Assembly (NCBI GenBank): GCA_963724495.1
Contig: CAVRUZ010000007.1
Coordinates: 1-64,000, forward strand
Length of the DNA: 64,000 nt
DNA from: CAVRUZ01 sp963724495
Lineage (GTDB): Bacteria > Actinomycetota > Actinomycetes > Propionibacteriales > DAIQRJ01
Reading direction: 5' to 3'
Below are positions 46,161-54,685 of this stretch, in pieces. Position numbers and translations under genes: made by a program. The first letter of the stretch is position 1. Every line of letters begins with the position of its first letter. Under the pieces are notes generated by a model, which had not been told where the DNA came from, searched no databases, and worked only from the letters and a program-made list of their open reading frames with translations.

Positions 46161-46493
46161 TCGTTAGAGTTTGTGTTGCAAGAAGTCGACGAAGACTTTC
46201 ACCTCAAGCACGTGCTCTAAGGATGTGTCTCAAACGTTCTCCAACCCCATCGCCCCCATCAGTCAAGTCGAGTACCTGGCTACGCTGAACTCGGGCCGTT
46301 ACGGACGGTCCGTCAGCCGGACCCCCAACTTCCGGGTTCTGCGAAGCCGCAGCGCAAGCCTGCGCAAGGGTGGCCGGGCATAAGCAGTTAGCCCAGGCTC
46401 CCTGGCACCTACGGGTGCGAGCAGGAAACGAGGCAGGGTCACCCCTGCGACCAAGACCCCGCAATGGCCCCCGACCTCAGGTCGGGGGCCATT
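46161..46493 (+). ncRNA. Candidate structured non-coding RNA ending in a terminator hairpin
   Basis: From about 46340 on, small hairpins follow one another: CTGCG-AAGC-CGCAG, GCGCA-AGCC-TGCGC, GCACC-TAC-GGGTGC and CAGGG-TCA-CCCCTG, then a perfect 15-bp hairpin at 46463-46493. A TAGAGT box near 46165 could be a -10 element. No reading frame here has convincing codon use. It did not fit tmRNA, RNase P, SRP RNA or a riboswitch I could recall, so it may be a lineage-specific small RNA or a leader of the downstream oxidoreductase gene. The 5-prime end is a guess. Confidence 0.4.
46463..46493 (+). terminator. Perfect 15-bp terminator-like hairpin
   Basis: Arms at 46463-46477 (AATGGCCCCCGACCT) and 46479-46493 are exact complements around a minimal loop, followed by TCTCGTT-like sequence. 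It lies 75 bp upstream of the FAD/FeS oxidoreductase gene and would end any plus-strand transcript coming from the left. Confidence 0.75.
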
Positions 46494-46567
46494 CTCGTTG
46501 CGGGATTCGCTGCCGCTCCTGCTCGGTTGTCGGTCGCCCGAGCCCGCGCATGTGTTGTGCTGAGTGC

Positions 46568-49483
46568 ATGCCGCCCGAGCAGCCCTCGACTGCGTTCGAC
46601 CTCGACGGCAAGACCTCGTCCGACGGCCTGTCCCCCACCGGTACGCCTCTCGATCTGGCGGACGCGCTCCGCCGGATCGTCCCGTCCGAGCGCGTCCTGA
46701 CCCGCCCGCTCGACCTGGTCGCCTTCGCTTCCGACGCCTCTCTCTACCGGTTGATGCCCAAGGCCGTGGTGCTCGCTGCCTCGGCCGGCGAGGTCGCCGC
46801 CCTCTTTCGCCTCAGCCACGCAACGGGCGTGCCCCTCACCTTCCGGGCAGCAGGCACCAGCCTGTCCGGTCAGGCGCAGGGCGACGGCATCCTGGTCGAG
46901 GTCAAGCGCCACTTCGCCGGATGGCAGGTCCTCGATCAGGGCGCGTCGGTGCGCGTGCGACCCGGGAGCCTTGCAGGCGCGGTGAATGCCTCTCTCGCGC
47001 GCCACCACCGCAGACTCGGACCCGATCCGGCGAGTGCCGCGGCGGCCACGGTCGGAGGCATCCTGGCCAACAACTCCTCCGGCATGTGTTGCGGGATCGA
47101 CCAGAACAGCTATCGCACCCTGGAGCACATCAGCTTCGTGCTGCCGTCGGGGACGTCCCTCGACACTGCCGAGCCCGGCGCCGAGCGCCTGTTCGCAGAG
47201 CAGGAGCCCGAGCTGGCCCACGGCCTGATGCGTGCGCGGGCCGACCTGCTCGCCGACGCAGCCCTCACCGAACGCGTCCGCCGCAAGCATTCGATCAAGA
47301 ACACGACCGGCTACGCCCTCAATGCCCTGCTGGACTACGACACCCCGCTCTCGATCTTCGCCCATCTGCTGATCGGTTCTGAGGGCACGCTCGCGTTCAT
47401 CAGCGAGGCGGTCATGGCGACCGTGCCCGTCGACCCGCTTCGGGCCACTGCCCTGTTGCTGTTCCCCGACCTGGCCACCGCCTGCCACGCCGTCGAGGCG
47501 CTGCGCACGGCCGACGCCTCCGCGATCGAACTCCTCGACCGGGCGTCGCTCGCCGCCGTGGCCGACCGTCCGGGAGTGCCACCCGGGCTCGCCGCGCTGC
47601 CCGCCGGTGCCGCAGCGCTGCTCGTGGACCTGACCGCTCAGGACGAAGCCACACTCCACGATCGCATCACCAGGGCAGAGGATTCGCTGATCGCCATCAG
47701 CACACTGACTCCCGCGTTGTTCACCAGAGACGCACGGCTGCAGGACGAGTTCTGGCGCGTGCGCAGCGGGCTGTTCACCTCGGTCGGCGCCGCCCGGCCA
47801 CCCGGTACGGCAGTCGTGCTGGAGGACGTGGCGTTCCCGGCCGGTGATCTGGCCGACGGCGTCCGCGACCTCCAGCGGCTGCACGAGCGGCACGGCTACC
47901 CGGCGGTGATCTTCGGGCACGCGCGCGACGGGAACCTGCACTTCCTGCTGACCCCGGCGTTCGGTGAGCCTGGTGAGGTCGAGAGGTACGCCGCGTTCAT
48001 GGACGACCTGACCCGGCTCGTGTGCGTGACCCACGAGGGCTCGCTGAAGGCCGAGCACGGGACCGGACGCAACATCGCGCCGTTCGTGCGAACCGAGTGG
48101 GGCGACGTGGCCTACGCGCTGATGCGCCGGATCAAGGATCTTGCCGATCCCACCGGACTGCTCGGGCCGGGTGTCCTCCTCAACGACGACCCGCAGGCTC
48201 ACCTCCGCATGCTGAAGTCGGTGCCGCTGGTGGACCCGATCGTCGACCGCTGCATCGAGTGCGGGTACTGCGAACGGGTCTGTCCCAGCCGCGACCTCAC
48301 CGTGACCCCACGGCAGCGCATCGTCGTCCTGCGCGAATTCGCAAGACTAGAACAGCATTCGTCGACCGAAGCGTTGACGAGTGCCATCGCCCGGGATGCC
48401 ACCTACGCGGTGCGCGACACCTGCGCCGGCGACGGGCTCTGCGAGCTGGCATGCCCGGTCGACATCGACACCGGCGCACTCGTGAAGCAGCTGCGGGCCA
48501 AGGCGCATCCTCGCGCGGAGCACGACGCTGCGACGCGTGCGGCCAGGTCTTGGGCGACGGCCGAGCGGATCGGGCGTGGTGCCCTCGGGTTCGCCCGCCG
48601 GACCGGGAGCGTGGCATCTCCCCAGCTGCTGAGCGGGATGACGAGCGCGCTGCGCCGGGTGACGCGCGACCTCGTGGTTCCGGCCTATCTCGGCGAGACG
48701 CCGCCGCCCGCGCCGCCCCTGCCGACCACGGCGAAGGACGGCGCCGTCGCCGTGTACCTGCCGGCCTGCGTGACCCGCATGTTCGGTCCGGACGAGCGCG
48801 ATGGCCTGCCGGTCCCCGACGCGCTGGTGACACTGGCACGGCGCGCCGGGCGGCCGGTCTGGATACCCGACGACGTGGCCGGGACCTGCTGCGGAACCGT
48901 CTGGGAGTCCAAGGGATTTCCGCAGGGCGCCGCGACCATGGCGGCGATCGTCGCCGACCGGGCCTGGCGCTGGACCGACGGCGGTCGCCTGCCCCTTGTC
49001 ACCGACGCCAGTTCGTGCGCACTGGCCTTCGGTGACCTCGCATCCCATCTTCACGGCGAGGATGCCCAGCGTTGGAAGCAGATTCAGGTCGAGGACTCCA
49101 TCGGGTTCGTGACCGACACGCTCCTCCCCGGGCTGGGCAGCAGGCTGGCCAGGCGACCGAAGCTTGCGTCGGTTGCCGTCCACGCGACCTGCGCCGTCCA
49201 GCACGCCGGCGATGTCGACCGGCTCTCCGCGCTCGTAGGCGAGCTGGCGGAGACCGTCGTGCTCCCTGCACCCGGCAACTGCTGCGGCTTCGCCGGTGAC
49301 CGCGGCTTCTGGCGGCCGGAGCTCACCGAGTCGGCCACTGCCCCCATCCGGGCAGCGCTCGATCAGGCAGCGCCGGCCGACGACCACGTCTGCACGAACC
49401 GTCCATGTGAGATCGGACTGAGCCACGGCACCGGTCGACCGTTCCGGTCGGTGCTGGCCCTGCTGGAGGAGCGGACCCGGTGA
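46568..49483 (+). CDS. FAD-linked oxidase fused to a 4Fe-4S CCG-domain protein (quinone-dependent D-lactate dehydrogenase type)
   Basis: A 971-residue enzyme. Residues about 45-560 are a FAD-binding PCMH plus FAD-oxidase C-terminal module (LTFRAAGTSLSGQAQGDGIL, ATVGGILANNSSGMCCGIDQ, GHARDGNLHFLLTPAFG, HEGSLKAEHGTGRNIAPFVR). A ferredoxin module follows with CIECGYCERVCPSRDL and CAGDGLCELACPVDIDTG, then two CCG domains (GTCCGTVWESKG and GNCCGFAGDRGF). This matches Dld-II/GlcD-GlcF-like fusions that oxidise D-lactate or D-2-hydroxyacids and pass electrons to the quinone pool. ATG at 46568 gives MPPEQPSTAFDLDG. Ends 9 bp from the converging GH51 gene. Confidence 0.93.
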   Translation: MPPEQPSTAFDLDGKTSSDGLSPTGTPLDLADALRRIVPSERVLTRPLDLVAFASDASLYRLMPKAVVLAASAGEVAALFRLSHATGVPLTFRAAGTSLSGQAQGDGILVEVKRHFAGWQVLDQGASVRVRPGSLAGAVNASLARHHRRLGPDPASAAAATVGGILANNSSGMCCGIDQNSYRTLEHISFVLPSGTSLDTAEPGAERLFAEQEPELAHGLMRARADLLADAALTERVRRKHSIKNTTGYALNALLDYDTPLSIFAHLLIGSEGTLAFISEAVMATVPVDPLRATALLLFPDLATACHAVEALRTADASAIELLDRASLAAVADRPGVPPGLAALPAGAAALLVDLTAQDEATLHDRITRAEDSLIAISTLTPALFTRDARLQDEFWRVRSGLFTSVGAARPPGTAVVLEDVAFPAGDLADGVRDLQRLHERHGYPAVIFGHARDGNLHFLLTPAFGEPGEVERYAAFMDDLTRLVCVTHEGSLKAEHGTGRNIAPFVRTEWGDVAYALMRRIKDLADPTGLLGPGVLLNDDPQAHLRMLKSVPLVDPIVDRCIECGYCERVCPSRDLTVTPRQRIVVLREFARLEQHSSTEALTSAIARDATYAVRDTCAGDGLCELACPVDIDTGALVKQLRAKAHPRAEHDAATRAARSWATAERIGRGALGFARRTGSVASPQLLSGMTSALRRVTRDLVVPAYLGETPPPAPPLPTTAKDGAVAVYLPACVTRMFGPDERDGLPVPDALVTLARRAGRPVWIPDDVAGTCCGTVWESKGFPQGAATMAAIVADRAWRWTDGGRLPLVTDASSCALAFGDLASHLHGEDAQRWKQIQVEDSIGFVTDTLLPGLGSRLARRPKLASVAVHATCAVQHAGDVDRLSALVGELAETVVLPAPGNCCGFAGDRGFWRPELTESATAPIRAALDQAAPADDHVCTNRPCEIGLSHGTGRPFRSVLALLEERTR

Positions 49484-49492
49484 GTCCGCTCC

Positions 49493-51043
49493 TCAGGCCG
49501 CGCGCACGCCCACGAGCCGCGTGACGCTGGCTGGCGGCAGGGTCACCGTCGCCGTCCCGCCGCTTGCCGGTACGTCCTGTTCGCCGCCGGGTCGCACGGT
49601 GTCAGGAGCGTCGAACGTGTTGTGGGCATGGATGTCGTCGGCCACCAGAGTGGTCGACGTAAGTGTGCTGATATCCACGTCGCCAAGGTCGAGAGTGACA
49701 TCGACAGCCGCGTCAGCCGAGGCGTTGACGATCGAGACCACCACGCGGTCGTCGTGCACCGATGCCGAGCCGGTGACCCGGCGGAGTCCCGGGGCGCCTC
49801 CGTCGAGATAGCAGCGGTTGCATTGATCGGCAGCCGCTCCACCGTCACTGATCACGTCGGCGTCCGTGTCTACCGCGACCGCCTGACCGCCGCGGTGTGC
49901 CGCGTACAGGGCGAAGACGTGAAAGGTCGGCGTCTTGATGCAGCTGGTCTCGTCGACCAGCAGCAGGGACTGCAACACGTTGATCAGCTGGGCGATGTTG
50001 GCCATCACCAGCTTGTCGGCGTGGTTGTGGAAGACGTCGAGGCTGAGAGCTGCCACCACAGCGTCGCGCATGGAGTTCTGCTGGTAGAGGCCACGCCGCG
50101 GCTTGCCTTCCTCCTCCGGATGCCAGGCGCCCCACTCGTCGAGGATCAGGCCGATCTTGCGCTCAGGATCCACCTCGTCCATCAGCTGCCGGTGCCCGGT
50201 GACGATGCCTTCGATCGCGGCCGCCTTGGCCAGCAGTTCGTACCACTGGTCGTCGGAGAAGTCGGTGGCCGTGCCAGCGGTTCCGCAGTAGTAGTGGGCC
50301 GCCATCGCCTGCACGGACGCGAGCCGGTTTCCCGAACCCTGGCTGGACGCCTGCAGCTGTTGCAGGAAGCCGCGGGTCCAGTCCCAGTCGCTGCCGTTGG
50401 CGCCCGAGGCGATTGCATAGACCGGGGTCCCGCCGAAAGGGAACGCGAACGTCCGGAATCTCGAGTACTGCTCCGCGTACTCCTGCGGACTGATCCGCCC
50501 CCCGCATCCCCAGTTCTCGTTCCCGATACCCCAGTACCGGATGTCGAAGGAATCATCAGCACCGTTGGCGATCCGCTCGTCCGACAGCGTGGTGCCGCTG
50601 CCGTGGTTGCAGTACTCGATCCAGTCGCGCAGCTCCTGCGGCGTCCCCGAACCGAGGTTGCCGGCGAAGTAGGGCTCGGCACCGATCGCGCGCGTGAAGG
50701 CCATGAACTCGTGCGTGCCGAACGCGTTGGGCTCGGGTGCCATGCCCCAGTGCACGTTCAGCCGGGACGGCCGCTCCCGTCTCGGGCCGATGCCGTCGCG
50801 CCAGTGGTAGTCGTCGGCGAAGCAACCACCGGGCCATCTCAGCACCGGGATCGCCAACGGCTTCAGTGCATCCACCACGTCAGTGCGGATGCCATCGACG
50901 TTGGGAACCGGCGAGTCCTCACCGACCCAGATCCCCGGATAGACGAGCTCGCCGAGGTGTTCGGCGAAGTGCCCGTGCAACGCCGGCGCGATGGTCCCGA
51001 TCGGCTGGTCGGGATGGACGGTGAAGCGGACGGAATCGGTCAC
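49493..51043 (-). CDS. Alpha-N-arabinofuranosidase, GH51
   Basis: A 516-residue intracellular glycoside hydrolase releasing L-arabinofuranose from arabino-oligosaccharides. The acid/base E176 is in RYWGIGNENWGCGG, and the nucleophile E303 in IGLILDEWGAWHP. Also diagnostic are HGHFAEHLGELVYPGIWVGE and LRWPGGCFADDYHWRDGIGP. There is no signal peptide, as usual for GH51. The C-terminal part is the beta-sandwich of the family. It is not flanked by obvious sugar transporters, so it probably acts on oligomers brought in from elsewhere. Confidence 0.93.
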   Translation of the reverse strand: MTDSVRFTVHPDQPIGTIAPALHGHFAEHLGELVYPGIWVGEDSPVPNVDGIRTDVVDALKPLAIPVLRWPGGCFADDYHWRDGIGPRRERPSRLNVHWGMAPEPNAFGTHEFMAFTRAIGAEPYFAGNLGSGTPQELRDWIEYCNHGSGTTLSDERIANGADDSFDIRYWGIGNENWGCGGRISPQEYAEQYSRFRTFAFPFGGTPVYAIASGANGSDWDWTRGFLQQLQASSQGSGNRLASVQAMAAHYYCGTAGTATDFSDDQWYELLAKAAAIEGIVTGHRQLMDEVDPERKIGLILDEWGAWHPEEEGKPRRGLYQQNSMRDAVVAALSLDVFHNHADKLVMANIAQLINVLQSLLLVDETSCIKTPTFHVFALYAAHRGGQAVAVDTDADVISDGGAAADQCNRCYLDGGAPGLRRVTGSASVHDDRVVVSIVNASADAAVDVTLDLGDVDISTLTSTTLVADDIHAHNTFDAPDTVRPGGEQDVPASGGTATVTLPPASVTRLVGVRAA

Positions 51044-51116
51044 GGGAGCAGTGTTCGGGACACGCCGCCGAGTGCCGCGGACGTCCGGTTAGCCTGGCCT
51101 GTCGTGGCCAGCCCGC

Positions 51117-51962
51117 TCAGCGCAGCCGGGTCACGAGGACCGACACGAACATCGAGGCTGCCGCGCCACCGCTGAAGATTCCGGTCACCGGGGCGACATC
51201 GCCGTAGTCACGGCCGCGCGCCACCACCATGTGCCGGTCGCCTGGCTCGAGCGCGTTGGTGGGATCGAACCCGACCCAGGAACCGTCCCACCACTCGACC
51301 CAGGCGTGTGACTCCCCTGCGGCTGCCTCGCCGATCACCGGCTCGGAGTTCGGGTGCAGGTAGCCGGAGACGTAGCGGGCCGGCACACCGGCCAGCCGAA
51401 GGCACCCGATGGCCAGGTGCACCATGTCCTGGCACACGCCCGATCGGAGGTTCCAGGCCTCCTCCGCATGCGACGACACGACGGTCGAACCACTGACATA
51501 GCGGACTTCGTCGTGGATGAGGCCGGCCACCTGCCGCGCCAGCTCAGTCGGACCAGGCACTGCGGCTGTTCGATCGGCGACCCACGCTCGCAGCTCCGCG
51601 CCCGGCTCCACCCGTTCGGTCACCTGCAACCACTCCGACAACCCGTCGGTGACCGACGGCTCCTGCATGGCGGGCCAGCCGAGATTGTCCGGCTCGGGTG
51701 GATGCCGTTGTACCTCGACCGTGCTGGTCGAGGTGACGGTCAGCGCGTCGTGTGGCTCGTGCACCTCGAATGCGGTGACCTGCGTGCCCCAATAGTCGGT
51801 GTAGCTGTAGACCCACGGGGTCGGCGTCACCTCGATGCGGTGGTGCAGCAACGACTGGCTCAGGCTCGTCACCGGCGTCATCCGCGCCTGGTTGTAGGAG
51901 GAGACCACCCTGCCGTCGTAGACGAAACCGGTGGAGTGCACGACCCGGTGCTGCATGGTCAC
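51117..51962 (-). CDS. Transglutaminase-like cysteine protease family protein
   Basis: A 281-residue protein. The N-terminal bacterial transglutaminase-like domain begins HRVVHSTGFVYDGRVVSSYN. The catalytic core has Cys in NLRSGVCQDMVHLAIGCLRL, His in GESHAWVEWWDGSWVGFDPT and Asp in the same segment. It is the last gene of a widespread three-gene cassette (circularly permuted ATP-grasp, alpha-E, transglutaminase) thought to make or process a peptide-like product; the substrate is unknown. Its ATG overlaps the alpha-E stop (ATGA region at 51959-51962). Confidence 0.9.
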   Translation of the reverse strand: MTMQHRVVHSTGFVYDGRVVSSYNQARMTPVTSLSQSLLHHRIEVTPTPWVYSYTDYWGTQVTAFEVHEPHDALTVTSTSTVEVQRHPPEPDNLGWPAMQEPSVTDGLSEWLQVTERVEPGAELRAWVADRTAAVPGPTELARQVAGLIHDEVRYVSGSTVVSSHAEEAWNLRSGVCQDMVHLAIGCLRLAGVPARYVSGYLHPNSEPVIGEAAAGESHAWVEWWDGSWVGFDPTNALEPGDRHMVVARGRDYGDVAPVTGIFSGGAAASMFVSVLVTRLR

Positions 51963-52885
51963 AGGCGCTCACCGGTCCACGTCAGGGCAACCGCACCGGC
52001 GAAGTAGCGGGCGCGGACGGCGTCGGATGCGGCCGAGCAGGTCCGTTGCACCCGCTCCATCTCCGCCGGCAGGTGCTCCACGATGTCGGCCAGCCGGCGG
52101 TACTCCAGCTCGGCACGGGCACGTCCGACCAGACGCTGTGCCTCGTCGAAGAACCCCACGCGACTGCCCACCGGCTCGAGACTCTGCAGGCACCGCTCGG
52201 CCCGGTTGAGCGAGTGAATGATCGAGCGGGGAAAGAGCCTGTCCAGCAAGAGGAATTCCGCAGCTTCCCGGTCGGCTTCCAGACCGCGGTGCGTGCGCAG
52301 GAACGCTTCGTGCGCGCCGCAGGCACGCAGGGTGGTCGACCAGGCCGTGGTGGGCCCCGACGCCAGCGATGCTGCCGAGACCATCCGGGCGGTCATGTCG
52401 GCACGTTCGAGGGAACGGCCGAGGATCATGAACTGCCAGCCCTGGTCGCGGCTCATGGTCGCCTCGGCGATCCCGTTGATCATGGCCGCGCGCTCCCGCA
52501 CCCAGGCAAAGGCCGATGCGGTGGGCATCTTCCGGTACCTGCCGCTCTGGATGTGGTTGAAGGTGGTGTTCAGCGCCTGCCACATCTCCGTGGCGACGGT
52601 CTCGCGCGACCTGCGCGCGCTCTCCCGGGCTGCCGCCAGCGCAGCCGCGATGGAACCGGGAGACTCGGGCGAGTACGAGAGCTCACGCAGCACCACGTAG
52701 CGATCGGCCGGGCCTTCGTGCTCGACGCCCATCACGTTGAGCAACGAGTGGCAGGCGGAGTCCTCGTCGAGCGCGGCGTCCTCGATGAGCAACTGCATCT
52801 GGACGTCGAGGATGCGTGCGGTGTCCTCGGCCCGCTCGACGTATCGCCCGATCCAGAACAGCGACTCGGCGATGCGGCTCAGCAT
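51959..52885 (-). CDS. Alpha-E domain-containing protein
   Basis: A 308-residue helical protein of the alpha-E family (PF04168). It starts MLSRIAESLFWIGRYVERAE, the strongest hallmark of the family, followed by DTARILDVQMQLLIED. The segments MWQALNTTFNHIQSGRYRKM and GWQFMILGRSLERADMTARM recur in the family. Its role is unknown, but it always sits beside the ATP-grasp and transglutaminase genes. The ATG overlaps the restored end of the ATP-grasp gene. Confidence 0.9.
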   Translation of the reverse strand: MLSRIAESLFWIGRYVERAEDTARILDVQMQLLIEDAALDEDSACHSLLNVMGVEHEGPADRYVVLRELSYSPESPGSIAAALAAARESARRSRETVATEMWQALNTTFNHIQSGRYRKMPTASAFAWVRERAAMINGIAEATMSRDQGWQFMILGRSLERADMTARMVSAASLASGPTTAWSTTLRACGAHEAFLRTHRGLEADREAAEFLLLDRLFPRSIIHSLNRAERCLQSLEPVGSRVGFFDEAQRLVGRARAELEYRRLADIVEHLPAEMERVQRTCSAASDAVRARYFAGAVALTWTGERL

Positions 52886-54506
52886 GCTGACACCGGGTCG
52901 ACCTGGGACTGCTGACCCTGCGCGATGGTGAGTTGTTGTGCTGCTGCTGCTCCTCCTGCTGCTGGTGCTGGCTTCCGCCGAGGGCGTCGCCCGTCACGGC
53001 CGGACCGGGATCCTGCGGCGACCGCTCGGCCACGGTCTGCCAGCCGGTCCGCCGGGCCGGTGCCTGGCTGTGCGGAGGCGCCAGCACCCAGGTGTCCTTC
53101 GATCCGCCGCCGCGCGACGAGTTGACGATCAGCTCCCCTTCGGGCAGCGCGACCCGGGTGAGCCCGCCGGGGAGCACCCACACCCGCTCCCCGTCGTTGA
53201 CCGCGAACGGGCGCAGATCCACATGGCGCGGCCGCATGCGGTTGTCGATCATCGTGGGCACGGTCGAGAGGGTCTCCACGGGCTGGGCGATCCAGCCGCG
53301 CGGGTCGTCGACGATCTGCGCACGTACGTCGTCGAGCGTCGCCGCATCCGCGGCCGGGCCGATCACGATGCCCTTGCCGCCGGACCCGTGAACAGGCTTG
53401 AGCACGAGCTCACCGAGCCGGTCGAGGACCTCCTCGCGCGCCACCGGTTCGTCCAGCCGCCAGGTGTCCACGTTGTTCAGAATCGGCTCTTCGCCGAGGT
53501 AGTACCGGATGAGATCGGGGACATAGGTATAGGTCAGCTTGTCGTCGGCGACGCCGTTGCCCACCGCGTTGGCGATGGTGACGTTGCCGGCCCTGGCCGC
53601 GTTGAGCAGGCCGGGGCAGCCCAGCAGCGACGTGGCCCGGAAGTGGACCGGGTCGAGGAACTCGTCGTCGACCCGCCGGTAGACCACGTGCACGGGCTGC
53701 AGACCGATGGTGGTGCGCATCATCAGCCGGCCGCCTCGGCACAGGAGGTCGCGGCCCTCCACCAGTTCGATTCCCATCGAGCGCGCCAGCAGCGCGTGCT
53801 CGAAGTACGCCGAGTTGTGCACTCCGGGCGTGAGCACCACGACGTTCGGGTCGTCGACCCCGGCCGGTGCCGCTGCGCGTAGCGCGGCCAGCAGGCGGCT
53901 CGGATAGCTCGAGACCGGTCGGATGCGGTGGTGGGCGAACACCTCGGGGAGCGCGGCCGACATCGCCCGCCGGTTGGTCATCACGTAGGAGACGCCGGAG
54001 GGGCAGCGGACGTTGTCCTCGAGGACGCGGAAGTCGCCGCCGGCATCGCGGATCAGGTCGATGCCGGAGACGTGCACCCGGACCCCGTTGGGCGGCTTGA
54101 GGAACGCGACAGCTCGGTAGAAGTAGGCCGAGGTCGTGGCCACCGAGTACGGCATCACGCCATCGGTGAACACCTGACCGGTGTCGTAGACGTCGTCGAG
54201 GAATCGCTCGATCGCCTTCACCCGTTGGATGACACCCGCCTCGATGGTGCGCCAGCGGTCCGCTTCGATCAGCCTCGGCATGATGTCGAGCGGGAACGGA
54301 CGCTCCTCGCCACCGATGTCGAACGTGACGCCCTGGTCGATGTAGCTGGTTGCCAGGGAGTCGGCCCGAGACCGCGTCTCCTGGACGCTCATGGCGGTGA
54401 AGGCGTCGTGCAATTCCGCGTAGACGTCCCGGAGGTCGCTCGCGCCCGCGAACATCTCGTCGTAGCCGCCGTCCGCGGCCCGATACCCCTCGAAGATGCC
54501 GGTCAC
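52879..54506 (-). CDS. Circularly permuted ATP-grasp protein, probable C-terminal frameshift
   Basis: An ATP-dependent peptide-bond-forming-type enzyme of about 542 codons. GTG at 54504-54506 is preceded by AAGGAG and gives VTGIFEGYRAADGGYDEMF, the family start. Key parts: RPFPLDIMPRLIEADRWRTI, VRVHVSGIDLIRDAGGDFRV, LEDNVRCPSGVSYVMTNRRA, LVLKPVHGSGGKGIVIGP with ATP-binding Lys and Gly residues, and PRHVDLRPFAVNDGERVWVL. A Gln-rich tail (QHQQQEEQQQHNN) follows. One frame runs 196 bp further into alpha-E; the other gives QGQQSQVDPVSAC and a stop at 52879-52881, just where alpha-E starts. A one-base indel near 52930 is the simplest reading. Confidence 0.87.
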
Positions 54507-54685
54507 CGACGCTCCTTGTGCTCCCAGCCCGGACGCCGCAACGGCCCTGTCCGCATCATCCGGTGTCGGAGCCGGATGGCACAACGCAGGATGCCGCAGG
54601 ACATGTTTCGGGCGTGCTAACGCCCGGTCACGAGCAACGGCAAGAGCACTCCGCGGATGCGCCTCACCAACGGGAGCAGGTGTGC

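Noticed and set aside
46171..46383. A 70-codon plus-strand frame in the intergenic region
   Set aside because: Cys/Ser/Thr-rich, no ribosome-binding site, no codon bias, and it overlaps the hairpin-rich candidate RNA.
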